From NCBI GenBank assembly GCA_028023455.1, contig JAQFVV010012405.1:6847334-6911333 (forward strand): DNA of 64,000 nt, read 5' to 3'. Both the position numbers and the translations under genes were made by a program. Below the pieces are notes generated by a model. That model had not been told where the DNA came from. It saw only the letters and a program-made list of their open reading frames with translations, and searched no databases. Source of the DNA: Epiperipatus broadwayi (taxonomy: Eukaryota; Onychophora; Udeonychophora; Euonychophora; Peripatidae). Below, in pieces: positions 12,026 to 25,500 of the stretch; the stretch's first letter is position 1, and every line of letters starts with the position of its first letter.

Positions 12026-12110
12026 AAACTCTCTCCAGTAAGCCAGCTCTTAACCACATCCCTAGCATTCCAATATTGATCAATAGGTGAGTATCTAGAT
12101 ATTCTGGCCA
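12026..12110 (+). repeat. F3 dispersed repeat
   Basis: CCAATATTGATCAATAGGTG followed by AGTATCTAGAT matches the segment at 57650-57690 and the inverted copy at 1845-1925. Family and mechanism are unknown. Confidence 0.5.
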
Positions 12111-12627
12111 AGACATAAATAAGGTTCAGGATACAAATAAAATCTGGGATACAAATAAAGACCCAAACAATTTGGGATGATCTGATCATATAACTGTCAT
12201 AATAGCTTGATGTGACTATAACATCCAATGATGAAATAATATTATTAGAAATAATATATTCACATTAAAAACAATAATTATCTTTTTTTGTCTACTTCAA
12301 TACTATTGGTTGTAAGTTTGAGTAAGCATTGACCACTTAGTGGCAGTGTTATACCTATTTTTCGGATTAGTTTCTAATTGTTGACTTTTTTCATAGAGAA
12401 CTGTTGGATTTACGCACATCCATCAACACCTTTTCTTTTTTTATAGTATCAAAATAATAAGGTAGCATAAAGAACAAGAACAAAATAATAAGGTGAGTTT
12501 CAAAACCCTTTCAATTTTCTTATATAATTACATGATAATAACATTCAACCCTTAAGCTATTAACAATTTCAACCTATGGTCAAGGTAACCTTTTTTAACT
12601 GTAAAGATGGTACCACCTTTATCTATT
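12111..12627. other. No recognised feature
   Basis: AT-rich; nothing supported on either strand. Confidence 0.5.
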
Positions 12628-12706
12628 GTCAGTGGCAGCTGCTTTACAAGCAGTTGTCCCGGGTTAGCGGGTTTGCTTCCTGGCTGATGCTATGACACAT
12701 GAAAAA
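12628..12706 (+). mobile_element. tRNA-derived SINE S2, 5'-truncated
   Basis: GTCAGTGGCAGCTGCTTTACA, then TTGTCCCGGGTTAGCGGGTT and GCTGATGCTATGACACATGA match SINE S1 from the anticodon arm to the tail. The acceptor strand and most of the D arm are missing. No clear target duplication was found. Confidence 0.85.
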
Positions 12707-15494
12707 TATTAAAGATTACAACTTGACCAAGAGTATGTGATATTAATAACATAAATAAGTTTAAACAAACCTCATTAATCAGGCAAATATAACCTATTCT
12801 GAAAGCAGACTAATAAATAATCAATTATAACTTCTAGATTCAAAATTTGATTATAACATCAGGCACACAATAGACTCAAGCCCTGGTTTAGCATGGTCAG
12901 CAAAAGTTGGTGTATTTATAGAAATGCGCTCTAAACTTAAGTGATTCACTTAAGTTTTGTAAATTACTAACGTGTGAGGGTGTGGAGATTTATACTATTT
13001 AAAGTAAAAGCGCATTGTCGGAGTTCGACTTCCGTTCTAACAATTCCAAGATTTTCAGCGCTTTATAATGATATACATTAGTAAATTACATAGATGTAAC
13101 ATAAGATCAATAGTTATATGATTTAACGGTCTCAGCCATCTATAGCAATTTTGAAACATTGAAAAAAAAATATATACTCAATAATGTAATACATGATTTC
13201 AATTTCCATAGCTTATTTTTAACATTTATCTTTTCAATATTTCTTATTCATATTTAATTATGTAATGGCATCAGATATTTTAAATTTTTATAGTTATTGA
13301 TAAGCATCTCTCAATGAGAGAATTTTCTTATATATTTTGTTCTATCATCAACAATTATTAAATATCACTATTTGGTCTAAATATCCTGCCTTAGGTAGAA
13401 CACAAATGAATATTAATACGCATTATAAAATATTAATACGAAATTATATGCGTATTTATTATTATTATTCTCCTTTAATTCAAAAAAATATTTTCTCACT
13501 TCACCAAATAAAAAGTGTAGTTTTCTGTATTTTTTTTATTTTAGTCTAAATATTACATTTATCTAAAAATTCATAATTTATTTATGTCTTTAAGTGAATT
13601 AAAATCACTATAAATAGCACATAGGCGTTTCATAATAATACGCATAATATATATTGTTTATATTATTTAAATGTATGGGTAAAATTATATTCTTGAGTTT
13701 TGAAATTTTAGATATATTTATTGTAGATGTTTAAGGTCATATGCCACACAGCTTGTTTGATTTACCTGCTTTTGTAGACATCTTGAGAATGTGTAGGGTC
13801 AAAATGTCCACCCACTATTTTCAACTTATTTTATATATTGATAGGTTTTGCCCGCCTTCTAGACTTCTAACTTTACTACTGTCTAACTAGTTTAACACTT
13901 TAATTAATAGGTCATTAATCAAGATTCTTGAAATGTGAAGATGATAATTTTTCTTATGAAATATTCATATTTAGCTTTAAGCAAATGCAATCACTTTTAT
14001 ACACATTTACGTGTAGGTTTGTATATTTGTGTGTGTGTATATATATATAATGAAAAAAACATAATTTTATCATTAAAATAAATTAAAATTTAATACCTAA
14101 TAAATAAAAATTTTAACTAGAGTGGAAATAAATAGCAATATATTAAAAAACTAAATTATTCCTTTAATAATAGGGTGAGGTGTTTCCAGTTAAATTTAGT
14201 AACTATATGCCTTTATGTACACTCATATGTCCATACATATTTGAGGGATGAAAAATCATTTTGATAAAAATTAATAGGGGATTCATTAAATTGTTGTAAT
14301 AAAAAGAAATATTAGAGTTACATCCAGCATTTTAACTGTGAATTCTCTAAAACTGGCTTAAAACCATAATTGTTCAACTCACTTGAGTCTAATTACAATA
14401 TAATGATCATTTTTCTTCAATAAATGTAAACAAAAATAAAAGGATATTTTTTTATGTTGTTTATTTTAGGCAAAAAATGTGAACTTTATTTAGATTTTAA
14501 ATGCATCTAATATATGTTTTTGTTTATAGTTATTTTTCATATTATATTTCCTGGAGATATTGTGTACCAAAATTTTCAACATTACATTTACTCTTACATA
14601 TTTTTTTCTGTTTCAACTATCTGATAGTCTTCTTCAGAATTGTAAAATATAATTGTAACACACCTTTTTATTTTTTTATTTTCATGTATGTCTATAAAAA
14701 AAAATCTTAATAAAAGCATTGTTAAAAAGATTCTAACAGTAGGTGTGATCATTTATTGTTTTATTTTAATAAGAATAATTCCTATTTCTGAAAAATATGA
14801 TAAGCTTTTGTGAATTTATTTTTAAAGAAGACTATAATAAAATTTGAATATTAAACTGCATTGTTATTCAGTAAATAATTTCTAATCAATGTGAGGGTAG
14901 ATGGGAATTTAAGAATAAAAGAAAGCAATAAGTCATATGAACTAATATGTGAAATTAGAAAAAGAAAATGATTGCTGGCAAGAAAAAAACTATCATACAA
15001 GATAGCTCAAAATTTAAGTTTTGTAATTTTAAAAAAGTATGAAACTAACTCAGCATTGTTAGCATTGAATACCCATCAGAACAACATTATATTATTGTTA
15101 ATATGTCCAAAAATAATAGCCGCAGTACATAATTTAAGATCATTTCCCACACTGAATCATGGAAATAAGAGTGAGTCAATAAAAAAGATAAACACTAGAA
15201 AAAACAAATAAAGCATTGGATTAATTTACAGTTCTTTAATTTACTAAAAGTCTTAAAAAAAAACAGAAATGAAGCTTTTTCACTTTTAGGCTTTTGTGTG
15301 TAAACTCCATTGAGTTTATTTCCATGGCATTTTCCTAGATGAAATTCTTCTGACTTTTTTTCTACCAATAGGATTTTTTAAAAAACATCATATGATCCCA
15401 ATTTGCACTTTGCTTTTCAGGGGCAAATGTTTTGCCACCTATATTGTAAGCGTGAATAATTAATCAATGCTAATTAAATTTTTATCTAGTGATG
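12707..15494. other. No recognised gene
   Basis: AT-rich throughout. A tRNA T-arm-like hairpin, CGGAGTTCGACTTCCG near 13018-13033, is isolated and not supported by the rest of a cloverleaf. A short (GT)n(AT)n tract lies near 14029-14049. Confidence 0.5.
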
Positions 15495-15655
15495 TCTTAT
15501 CCATGTCTCCAGACTAGTTTCTTCTGCTTTGTGGCCTTTATTAATAAGGAGTTTTAGACTTATATTAAAGTCACATTAGAGGGGAAGAATCCAGGTGCAC
15601 TACATTTAGATCCAAAACTTCTCATTAATGTGGATGCAGATATTGATTATATTTA
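15495..15655. repeat. F1 relic, left part
   Basis: TCCAGACTAGTTTCTTCTGC...TGTGGCCTTTATTAATAAGG is the inverted arm of F1 (compare CCAGACTAGTTTCTGGCTTG at 38976). It is followed by CCAGGTGCAC...TTAGATCCAAAACTTCTCA in the opposite sense. The copy is old. F2 (15791-16753) lies between it and a second F1 relic at 16825. Confidence 0.6.
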
Positions 15656-15777
15656 CAAGAAAGAAAAGAACTGGAGCATATATATATATATATATATCAT
15701 TCCTAGCCAAAAAATAATGTTTCCTATAGTTATTATCATAATGAACTGTTTAATTTTGCATGAAAATTGGCTCAAAT

Positions 15778-16766
15778 ATAAAACATTAAGTAAATGAGCA
15801 TTTATTTTTATAGTGCTATGTTTATAATTGTGACACATTTAAAGATCAGCCTTTCAAACTGTTATGCATATGCTTTTTACGAGTGTTAATAATAAATGAA
15901 TACTTTCACTCCCAACACAAGATATAGTATTTTTGAAAGAATAAAATGAATTCACTTATTCTTTCAGACCCAAATGCTTATATATGGGCAAATCTTAAGT
16001 ACTGGAAGTGAAAGCGTGAGGATAGACTACTCACTTTATATTACTGTTTACAATGTCTGAATGAATGACATCAATGAAATTATCACAATTATAAACATAG
16101 AGCTATAAAAATAAATGCTTATTTACATATGTTTAAGTTTTATTTGAGAGTGACGTTTAGTAAATTCTAGATAATTTCGTTGACGTCATTCATTCAGACA
16201 TTGTAAACAGTAATTTAAAGTGAGTACGCTATCCTCATGCTTTCACTTCCAGTACTTAAGATTATCCCATATATAAGCATTTCGGTCTGAAAGAATAAGT
16301 GGATTCATTTTATTCTTTCAAAAATACTATATCTTGTGTTGGGAGTGAAAGTATTCATTTATTATTAACACTTGTAAAAAGTGCATGCATAACAGTTTGA
16401 AAGGCTGATCTTTAAATGTGTCACAATTATAAACATAGCGCTATTAAAATAAATGCTTATTTACATATGTTTAACTTTTATTTAAGAGTGACGTTTAATA
16501 AATTCTAGATAATTTCGTTGACGTCATTCATTCAGACATTGTAAACAGTAATTTAAAGTGAGTAGTCTATCCTTCACTTCCAATACTTAAGATTTGCTCA
16601 TATATAAGCATTTGGGTCTGAAAGAATAAGTGGATTAATTTTATTCTTTCAAAAATACTATATCTTGTGTTGGGAGTGAAAGTATTCATTTATTATTAAC
16701 ACTCGTAAAAAGCGCATGCATAACAGTTTGAAAGGCTGATCTTTAAATGTTTCATAAAACATTAAG
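15778..16766 (-). mobile_element. F2 composite element, three units, 13-bp target duplication
   Basis: The element is 15791-16753, flanked by ATAAAACATTAAG at 15778-15790 and 16754-16766. It holds two direct units of about 336 bp (from about 16084 and from 16423) and one inverted unit at the left (15791-16080). Read on the minus strand its 3' end is the tail GCACTATAAAAATAAATGCT next to the duplication, matching the 3' end of the second F2 copy at 31151. Each unit has a perfect 11-bp hairpin (TGAAAGAATAA with TTATTCTTTCA). There is no reading frame and no poly-A. Tandem units recall retrozyme-like elements, but no complete hammerhead core was found. Confidence 0.88.
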
Positions 16767-16824
16767 ATGTTTTTGAATTTTATGCTGGTAGATTGATAAT
16801 AAAAAAAGCTAAAAGTAACTTTCT

Positions 16825-16930
16825 GGATGAAAGGTGCATTAGATCCAAAAGTTTCAGGCACATTACATCCAGGTTCAAATTCCTCACTGGAAAAGGTTAC
16901 AATCCAAAAATTAGTCTGGGGATATGAGTA
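16825..16930 (+). repeat. F1 relic, right part
   Basis: GGTGCATTAGATCCAAAAG, TTCCTCACTGGAAAAGG and TTAGTCTGGGGATATG match the F1 body (compare TAGTCTGGGGATATTGG at 54021). It probably belongs with the relic at 15495-15655, the two being separated by F2. Confidence 0.6.
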
Positions 16931-17054
16931 AGATTGCAATGGATCGTGATTTGTTCTAATAGAAATATACTTTTCTTATGTAAATATGAAATGAAAAACT
17001 CTATGATTAGAGGTTTAGCAGCTCATACCTGATGATATAGAACTTGTTATATCT

Positions 17055-17470
17055 TTGCCTTCTAAATTATTTATCATCAACAAAGAATCCAGCAATCAAA
17101 ACTTATTAAACTTATTAACACTGGGATTAATTGCTGATGAAAGACCAGAAAAATGTTTTAGATGTAATGACATTGATTTATTAACACTGGAAAAGTTAAG
17201 ATGTGAAACCAAAGAAAATGTTTTAGATATAAAGCCTTATTTTTAAAATCAAAAAACAGAAATTTCCAAGCTATTGTATATCATGTAAATGTCTATGAAT
17301 GTGAATGTTGGATACTGAAAAAGAATGATGGAAGAGATGGTGACATTGTTAAATTATGAAGCATAGGAAGACATAAAATTTTTATGATCTGCAAAGAAAA
17401 TCAACAAGCAAATTATTTAATCAGATCAGACCTGAATTCTTACATGAAATAAAATAAGTTTTAAATTGGC
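17055..17470 (+). pseudogene. Possible LINE remnant
   Basis: Around 17285-17330 a plus frame reads VNVYECECWILKKND, close to the Tyr-Gly-Cys-Glu-X-Trp block that follows the RT domain in RTE-type LINEs, and then SIGRHKIFMI. The upstream open frame 17055-17246 is not recognised by itself. Frames are broken and no boundary is visible. Treat as a tentative fragment. Confidence 0.4.
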
Positions 17471-18666
17471 CAATGTTATATGCAATTTATTTATTTATTT
17501 AACAGATGATGTCAGAAGATTAAAATTCAACACCAACAGTTTTTAACCAATCAAGAGCTGACTCCTACAAGCTATGTACAGCAAAAAGGCCAACAGAGGC
17601 TTAGTAAATTGGACACTTGTAGTCTTCCACACTCACAGTTTAGAGAGCCTATAAATCCCCCCTTATGCAACCTATAATGCCATTTACCCTTGCTTATTCT
17701 CATTCTGCTAATCTTCAACCAGAGTTTCCCCTTGGGAGAAATCAATACTTGAATAGTAGGGGCTATTAAAGTACAATTATTTATATTGGAGTTGTTCCAG
17801 TCATATGTCCACATTCTGCTGATATACAATATGAGTGACATCTGATAATGACCAGTAAGCCAAAAACTCTGCTCGATTTTAGGCTGATGTTTAGGGGCCT
17901 GTTTAGAATGAGATTGATTGTTTGCTTTGATAGCTCAACAAGTTCGTTGAGTTCATTGATAGTTGCCAATATGCATCTGTGATTAAATAGTAGATATTTG
18001 AGAGTATAGGTAAACCATTCTACTGGGGTTGATTTAACAGTTTCAGAAATAATGTGAAAGGTATCATTAATCTGAGTATCCACAAGATTAGTATGTGAAC
18101 ATGTACTACTGCACTATAGAGCAATATTCAGCCACAGAGTAAGTAAATGCTAATCCAGAAGTTCTAAAGATGTCAGCATTAGAACTCTATTTTTGGATAT
18201 GATAAAAATCAATGGGATGGATGGACTCTATCATACATTAATGATTATGGCATTAAGAGCTTGACAAATTAAAAAAAAAAATTATTTGGAACAAATGCAC
18301 ATAATAATAATTTTATCAGAATGTTTTAAAATCAGTCTCTGTCTGGAGAAATATGACTTAGACATGTTAAGCACACTGTCAAGATACCGTTATTTAATCT
18401 GTAAATCTAGATAGGATTTGTTTTTAAAAAGTATATTTCACAAAGTCAATGACACTAAAACAAATATAATTATAAAAAAGGACAGAAAGCAATGACTAAA
18501 AAAGTGAATTACAATATGTTATTTTGATATATAGTAAAGCTGTGACTATGCTATATTTTGTTCCAAGCCCTCCCCCCCACCTACATCATATATTGTATAT
18601 AACAGCTAACATTTTGTTGTCAAGCTTTGATAACAGTATAATAAGTATAGTTTATTAAACTATAAC
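17471..18666. other. No recognised gene; GC-richer block of unknown origin
   Basis: 17500-18110 is less AT-rich than its surroundings and has overlapping minus-strand frames of 89-100 codons, but neither resembles a known protein. TAATGACCAGTAAGCCAAAAA near 17847 is faintly F1-like. The rest is AT-rich. Confidence 0.4.
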
Positions 18667-18744
18667 TATAGTAGTTTTCAAAGTGCATATATATATATTG
18701 TAACCTATAGTAGTTTTCAAAGTGCATATATATATATTGTAACC
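18667..18744. repeat. 39-bp tandem duplication
   Basis: The unit beginning TATAGTAGTTTTCAAAGTGC and ending TTGTAACC is present twice, at 18667-18705 and 18706-18744, identical by eye including its (AT)n core. It is a recent local duplication. Confidence 0.93.
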
Positions 18745-19146
18745 TCTACTCTTTTCACCTATCTCACTTTATGTACAAATAAATGCCCTGGCGCCAATTC
18801 TATACAAGATAGAATAAATTTATCATTTAAATTACATCTCTACCTATTGATAAGACTCTGATGATACTACTACTTTATAGCTTAGCTTAGTTGGTGGTTA
18901 TAGGGTATCGTGGTCATCTAGTATGCAAATGGGAATGAGAGAAGCATTTATAACCAATAATTATATAATATTGATTTAATTATATTATAAGCATCTACTA
19001 AATTATCAAAATAAAGCAATTTATTAATTAACTCAAATCATGACATATTCAGTTCTCTCACCATCCAAGTACATGCTAGACTAATCATGCCACTCATCTA
19101 GTATGCTTGTTATCACTACAATAATACTCTATCTACCAGCATTTAA
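18745..19146. other. Spacer before the PLE
   Basis: No gene is seen. It may contain the 5' junction of the Penelope-like element, but no flanking duplication was found. Confidence 0.4.
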
Positions 19147-20526
19147 TTTAGATTGAACAGCTATATTATTTTTAAGAAATATGTGAATAAAAATAATCAG
19201 ACATATATTAATAATAATAAGGAATTGGTTAAAGAGATTAAAAGAAAAGCAAATGAGTATAGTAATTATAAATTAACATTGATAAAAGTATATGTAGTTT
19301 CAATGTATATGAATATTAATGTAGAAATGGCAATTAAAATAGCAATAAATAAGTATAATAATGATAAGGAAAAAGAGATAGAGTTACCTATAGATAAGTT
19401 AAAGAATTTAATGGAGATGTGCTGTAAAAATGTGACATTTGAATTTAATGGAGGATTTTATAAGCAAAAGGAAGGGTTATTGATAGGAGGTGCATTGAGT
19501 GGGGTTTTGAGTGATATGTATATGCAGGAGGTGGAGGAAGTAATGATAGAGGATGAAAATGCACCGGTAATGATTAAGAGATATGTTGATGATTATTTTT
19601 TAATATTTAATAAAAGTGAACGGCAAATTAAAAAATACATAGATAAAATTAACAAGGTGGATGAAAAGTTAAAATATATAGTAGAATTGGAAAAGGAGAA
19701 TAAATTAGCATATTTAGATATATTAATAAGGAAAGAATATGTTAAGGGGAGATGTAAATTGGAGACAGAAGTTTATAGAAAAATAGATAATAATAATAAT
19801 AATAATATAGTGAATTGGAGGTCTAATATTGATAATAGGTATAAAATTAATTCTATAAATTTAAGGATGCATAGGGCTAATAGTTATTGTAGTAATAAAG
19901 AAGATTATGATAAGGAGGTAGGGAGGATAGTTGAAAATTTTAAGGAGAGTGATTTTCCAGAAGTGTTAAGAAAGAATATAGAAAGAATAGAAGAGAAATT
20001 TAAAGAGGAAGAAAAAGAAGGTAGAGAAGTTGTAAAGAAGAAAGATAATAGAGAGAAGTATATAGGAATTAAAACTAATGATAATAGAGTAGTTAATGGG
20101 ATAAATAGAATTATTAGAACAATTAATAAAACTTTTAAGAATACTATAAGGTATAGAATAGTGAATAGAAAGAGAAAGAATGTGATGGACATATTAGATA
20201 ATAAATATATTAATGAGGAGAGAAAAAATATTAATGGGGTGTATGAAATAGAATGTAAAATATGTAAAGATAAAAGAATTAGAAATAAGTATGTGGGCGA
20301 AACAAAAAATTCTATATATACTAGGTTGGTACAGCATAAATACGATAAAAGGTCACCAATATATATGCATATTATGGAAACAGGTCATAATATTGGGAGA
20401 GAGCATTAGAATGATTAGTTATACAGATAAAATAAGGGATAGAAAAATAAAGGAAGCAATATTTATAAAGAAAATTAAACCAAATCTTAATAAAAATGGG
20501 GGAGGGGTAAAAACAATAATAGCATA
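19147..20526 (+). pseudogene. Penelope-like element: reverse transcriptase plus GIY-YIG endonuclease
   Basis: The protein copies an RNA template into DNA at a break made by its own endonuclease. Counting from the codon at 19153 (TTG, not ATG), the RT palm shows a QKEGLLIGGALSG block (residues 105-117), the catalytic YVDD (144-147, bases 19582-19593) and LAYLDI (185-190), followed by a VYRK block. A basic, Asn/Lys-rich linker leads to a GIY-YIG domain: VYEI (363-366), CKIC (368-371), KYVGETK (379-385), RLVQH (391-395). The first frame ends at 20409. The expected C-terminal tail (IKEAIFIKKIKPNLNKNGGG) continues in the next frame to 20526, so one frameshift lies near 20398. The frame lacks an ATG and the N-terminal RT region, so it is 5'-truncated. 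Codons are extremely AT-rich. Confidence 0.92.
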
Positions 20527-22596
20527 AAAGGAAATAATAGTATAAGAATGAAAGAAAGTTGTTTTTTTTTTGTTTGTTTGTTTTTGGGTGTGATAAAAAT
20601 AGAAAAAATATTAATAGTTATAAAAATATTTAATAGAGAGAGCTGTAGGATAGAATATGAAAGAGAGGTTAAAAAGGAAGTTGAATTACTAGAGTAAAAT
20701 GGAGGAGAGAGACAGTTGTAAGAATAGATTAAGCTAAGAAAATTTTATATGGAATAATTAAGAAGGTAAAATGAATCGAAATATGTATTTAGTTAGAATA
20801 AAAGATAAAGTAAGATTATATTGATAATGATTAAAAAAAATTTTGGAGTAGTGTAATTAAAATTATTTTATAATGTAAATATTATATGTATTAAAGTTAT
20901 ATGTATAGGTATGTGTTATAAAGAAAGAGGATAAAAAATATTTTAAAACAATATAAAATAGGATACTTAATATGTTAATGATATTATATGAATTGAAAAG
21001 GTTAGGAAATATTTTTAAAAAATAATAATAAAATTTAAAAGTTTGATAGGAATTTATTAATTTTATATTAAATAATGTATTTTAATGGTTGTATTTTTAT
21101 GTGTATTCAAATTTTGTAGATCTGTAATCAATATTAAAAGTTTTTTTGCTGAAAAGTGAAATATGGAAGTTTTTTGAAATTCAATATTAGCTATATTAAT
21201 GTTTCTTAAATGTTGCACTAATCTCAGGGCTCTGCTCTGTAAACAACAAATTAATCCTAATACAATATAACCATTAAGTAATAAGGGCTAATATGGAATT
21301 GATAATCATTACAATAAATAAAGTGTAGACAATGATAAGGATCGGGTACATTTTTACCTCACATCATTATCTATTCTAAGCAGAGTAAAATCATAATTTG
21401 GCATTACAATGTTAGGATTTATTAAATCGGTGTTGTTTAAATAAATGGCATATAATGTTATACTGACAAGTGATACAATTTGAATAAGGTATGATTTATT
21501 CTTAGCATTTACAGTGTTTGGATCAATTAACCCATTGTTATCGGGATAATTGCATAAGCTAGCAGATCAATAAATATTCTAGTTATTTTATGTTGAAGAT
21601 GTGTGTGTGGAAATGGTCAATCGAACGTACATGATAAAATAATTCAGATGGAATTTTATTTCAACAAAAACATTTATTATAAGACATATCTTTTCACAAA
21701 CATCTATGATAATCTTATAATTACCTTTACATTAAACACAGATTCGATTAAATAACATTAAATTATATAATTTTATACACTTAATATTTGAAGACGCTTC
21801 CTTCTATTTATTATCTTATTTACATTTATCACTCTATTTGCTTATTTACCAACAATAAACAATAAAAGAAAATTATACATCTACAATCCAATGTTAATAC
21901 ATCTATTCTCATGTGTGCTCTTAATAAGCCAAGATAAACAGTACCAAAGAATCAACTGATGCTATAAAATTATTTCTGAATATCTGTAGGTTAATATTTG
22001 CTATATAAATCCAAGTGACAGTTTTATCACTTTTTGCATTAGATAAAGTAAAATTTCCTAATTTAATACTATATTCATACCGTAGGATGAATTAATAATA
22101 ATAATAATAATGAATGAAATAGTGATAATATGGGTGATGTGATTTGACAAAATATTTATACCTAATAATTCTAACGATGGTCTTTCTCAATATCTCTATG
22201 TTTACCATATTTCCGAATGTGTGCGCCTTTATAAAATTACAAACACAACGCATTTATAAATTATAATTTCTATCAGTTTACTTACGGAACAAATAAACTT
22301 CATAATACTGGTGGTGCAATAAGTCTATCATAAAGTATTAGTTCTATTTCAAGCATCTTACAAAAATCCATAAAAATATTTATCTGATATAACTAGCATA
22401 TATTGTCTAACGGTAACTATGCGAGAATGGAGAGGGAGAAGAAAACAATAATAAATATTCATATATATGTGTGTGGTGGTTAATAATAATAAAAAAACTC
22501 CAAAACATCAAACTTAATTCATCAATATAATATCTACTAACTTTTAGGACACAAAGGTTGCGGAATTAAGTCAACTTATCATCAATAAATGGGTCT
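20527..22596. other. AT-rich region after the PLE
   Basis: 20527-21130 is purine-rich and may be the PLE 3' untranslated region; its end is not definable. A (TTTG)n tract lies near 20566-20584. Nothing else is recognised. Confidence 0.45.
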
Positions 22597-25500
22597 TTGC
22601 CACTTCATTTAGGAAATACAAATATCTCAGCATATATTATTAAACCAGAAAATCTACCACCACCCACGGCTCAACAAATAATTAACCAGGGAGAGCATTG
22701 CTTAACCCACATAATATATTCATCCCTTCAATTGCCTCTGCACCCAAATGTATTCAACGTATTTTATATAAACAATTCTATAAGCAGACAAACTCTCGAA
22801 GCTTCTTCCTCCTTTGACATATGCACCAACCAAAACTGATAGAAAAGCAAAATGCAACTTTGGTAGAATAGTTTACGACAGTGCACACACACGCGAACAT
22901 ACGATCATATATAAAATGATTCCTAAATCATATGAAACAATAAAACATCATATTAACAATAATTAACTTTAAACAAATCTATTACTTGTGAGAATTATGA
23001 ATATTGAATTTCAACGTAAAGTCAATACTGTCAAGTAAGTTGAACTATTCTGCATACTGGCATAAATATTTTTACGCATCTATCTAGTATTATTAACCAA
23101 TGTACAATATTAAAGTATTTAATTTGAACTAATAATATGAGCATGAAAATATCCATTTTTCTTTTAACATAATACCAAAAGAAAAATATTACCGATTTGG
23201 TATAATTTATAACAAAATCTCTGAGAAGTTCTAGAGGAGATTGGGCATACAAATAAATAACAATAATGATAAATTAAATTAAGCATAAAAAAAAAATCTA
23301 CCTATCTATTATAGGCAATAGGAAGGAATACATGTCAGCATTTAATAATTAAAATAAAAGTTTTTTTTTTTTTTTTAGTTTAGACTTGAAAGTTTAACCA
23401 GAAATATAAGCATAGCTCACAATGATAATGACAAATTAACAACATTAAAAAAAAAACATACAAACATTGCTTCTGCAGGCTGAAGTAATTTGACAAAAAC
23501 AGCAATAATCTCCAATGTTCTTAGAATTTTCTAAAGGATATTATAAACAGCTTTTGCGTGTATTGGAAACACTTTATTGGTCATAAGAGACAAAATCTCT
23601 GACTCGGTAAGATTATCCAAATAAAAGTTTATGACTATTTCTTTTTAGGTTTCTAGCATTCAATAGAATTTTCATAACAATTAAATCCATTGTCAGTGAT
23701 TTATCCATGCTTTTATATGTTATTTGTAACTAATTATTAAATATTATTAAGTCACGCATTCTATCACTCATTTTTATAGGTGTGAATGGTAAGGTTATTT
23801 GGTATATGAGACTCTCCTAATAATGTTGGGGGTTAAAATAGACAAATTTTTTCGTTTTAATTTTATTTTGCATAGCAAGAATAGAAAATGTATTAACTGA
23901 GAGTCCCTAAAATGTTTCATTAAAGAGTTCAGCACACTTTTTCTAGTTAATTTTATTGTTAATAATTTATACAATTCCGCCATCATTTATTCATTAGAAA
24001 TACGTTATAGTAAATCATACGTAACAATTTTATATAATATCCGTGCATTTTTGAACGAAGTAAATCTAAACTATTAGCTGATAAAAGCCAGAGCTGGGTA
24101 CATATTTAAAATTTAGACTTCCATGTAAACAATTCTATTCTGAGTAGTATGAAAGAACTTTATCCATAAAGGAATAGTAGAGAATTTTCACAATTTAGTT
24201 CACTTATTTTCTTATTTTTTTAGAAAATTATTCCACTTTCCATAACTATTCTGTCTTTCTTCTCTGTTTTTCTCCTTAGCCATGCCTCTTTTTTTTTTTA
24301 TAATAATGAGCTTAGCAATACAGAATATTGGAAAAATAAAAATAAATAAATTTACAAATGCTAACCAATAACAAATAAATAAATAACTTTTACAATTTTA
24401 AATGTAAGATTTTATGTAATAAATAATTAATAAATAATAAATAAAAAAATCATATCAATTAATGGTATATGTGTGTGTATCTGCCTTTCCATTAATACAG
24501 AGGTCTATTAATAACTGAGTTATTAACAGTTTCTATGGCAAGTATATACTGCTATTACAAATTGGATATCATAAGTAATAATTAAAAATATGAATGAAGT
24601 GTGAGATGATGTAAAATGGGCATGCACCCACATATATAAATTAGATCTTGGAATGGGAATAGACAGTGAGTTAGAAAATCAATGAACAAACACCTGCCAT
24701 GGCCTTACAGACAAACATTCCTACTAATTTAGCTTTATACCAACAGTTCCTGATATTGTCCATCTTCCTCTCCCACTACCAGACACACATAAAATAAAAT
24801 TTCAATGGTTGGTACACCTCAACTTAGGTCCTGATAATTTTTTAACTAAATTAAAATATTAAGTTATATCACTATTCATTTTTTTCCCTAATAGTTCTCC
24901 CTGATCACTATTGGCACAATGTGAACCTCCCACATTTCTTCATGGTGCCAACCAGGAAGGTCACAATATATATATATATATCCTTTTATTTGTATAGTGT
25001 GCATTTATAAATTGAGATTGTAACATAAACAAAAATTTAAAAAATAATGTAATTAATAATAAATCAAGAAAGCACATTTCTCTATATATTTGCAGTACTA
25101 CATGTATATAGATTCAATCATTCATATTCATTAAAAAATAAAATAAAACTTACTTTCTGATGCAATACAAGATTATCAACTGGAACAATTCATAACATTA
25201 ACTATAGATTTAAGTTTTTTCTTCTTCTGATTTTAAACAAAAAATTGGTCTTATCATAGTTACCACTTTGGCTATTTCAGCGGTATATGCAACAATAGTA
25301 CAAATCTGTTTCTTTTTTTAATAATTGAAAATTCATTTTTTTGAAACATATGGCCAATTTTAAAATATAATTTATCTTTCACTATTAAATCAATGATTTT
25401 TATTTTCTCATTTAATGAAAGTACTTGACCACTTTTTTTTATTATTATTATTTATCACTCATTGTTCTACAAAATGTTTTATTGAAGATATATATATAGT

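Noticed and set aside
13018-13040. tRNA T-arm-like hairpin CGGAGTTCGACTTCCG
   Set aside because: No D arm, anticodon arm or acceptor pairing around it; likely chance or a tiny relic.
15791-16753. Hammerhead ribozyme core in F2 (CTGAATGA...CGAAA on the minus strand)
   Set aside because: The core has an extra base (CTGA-A-TGA instead of CTGANGA), stem II would have a 2-nt loop, and no matching cleavage triplet with a stem I could be drawn. It remains a search target, not a call.
16658-18083. Minus-strand frames of 89-100 codons as genes
   Set aside because: The first lies on F1/F2 repeat sequence; the others overlap one another in different frames and match nothing.
22597-22839. 80-codon open frame as a host gene
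   Set aside because: No domain, no signal or membrane pattern, no conserved neighbour, and no splice context that I could support.
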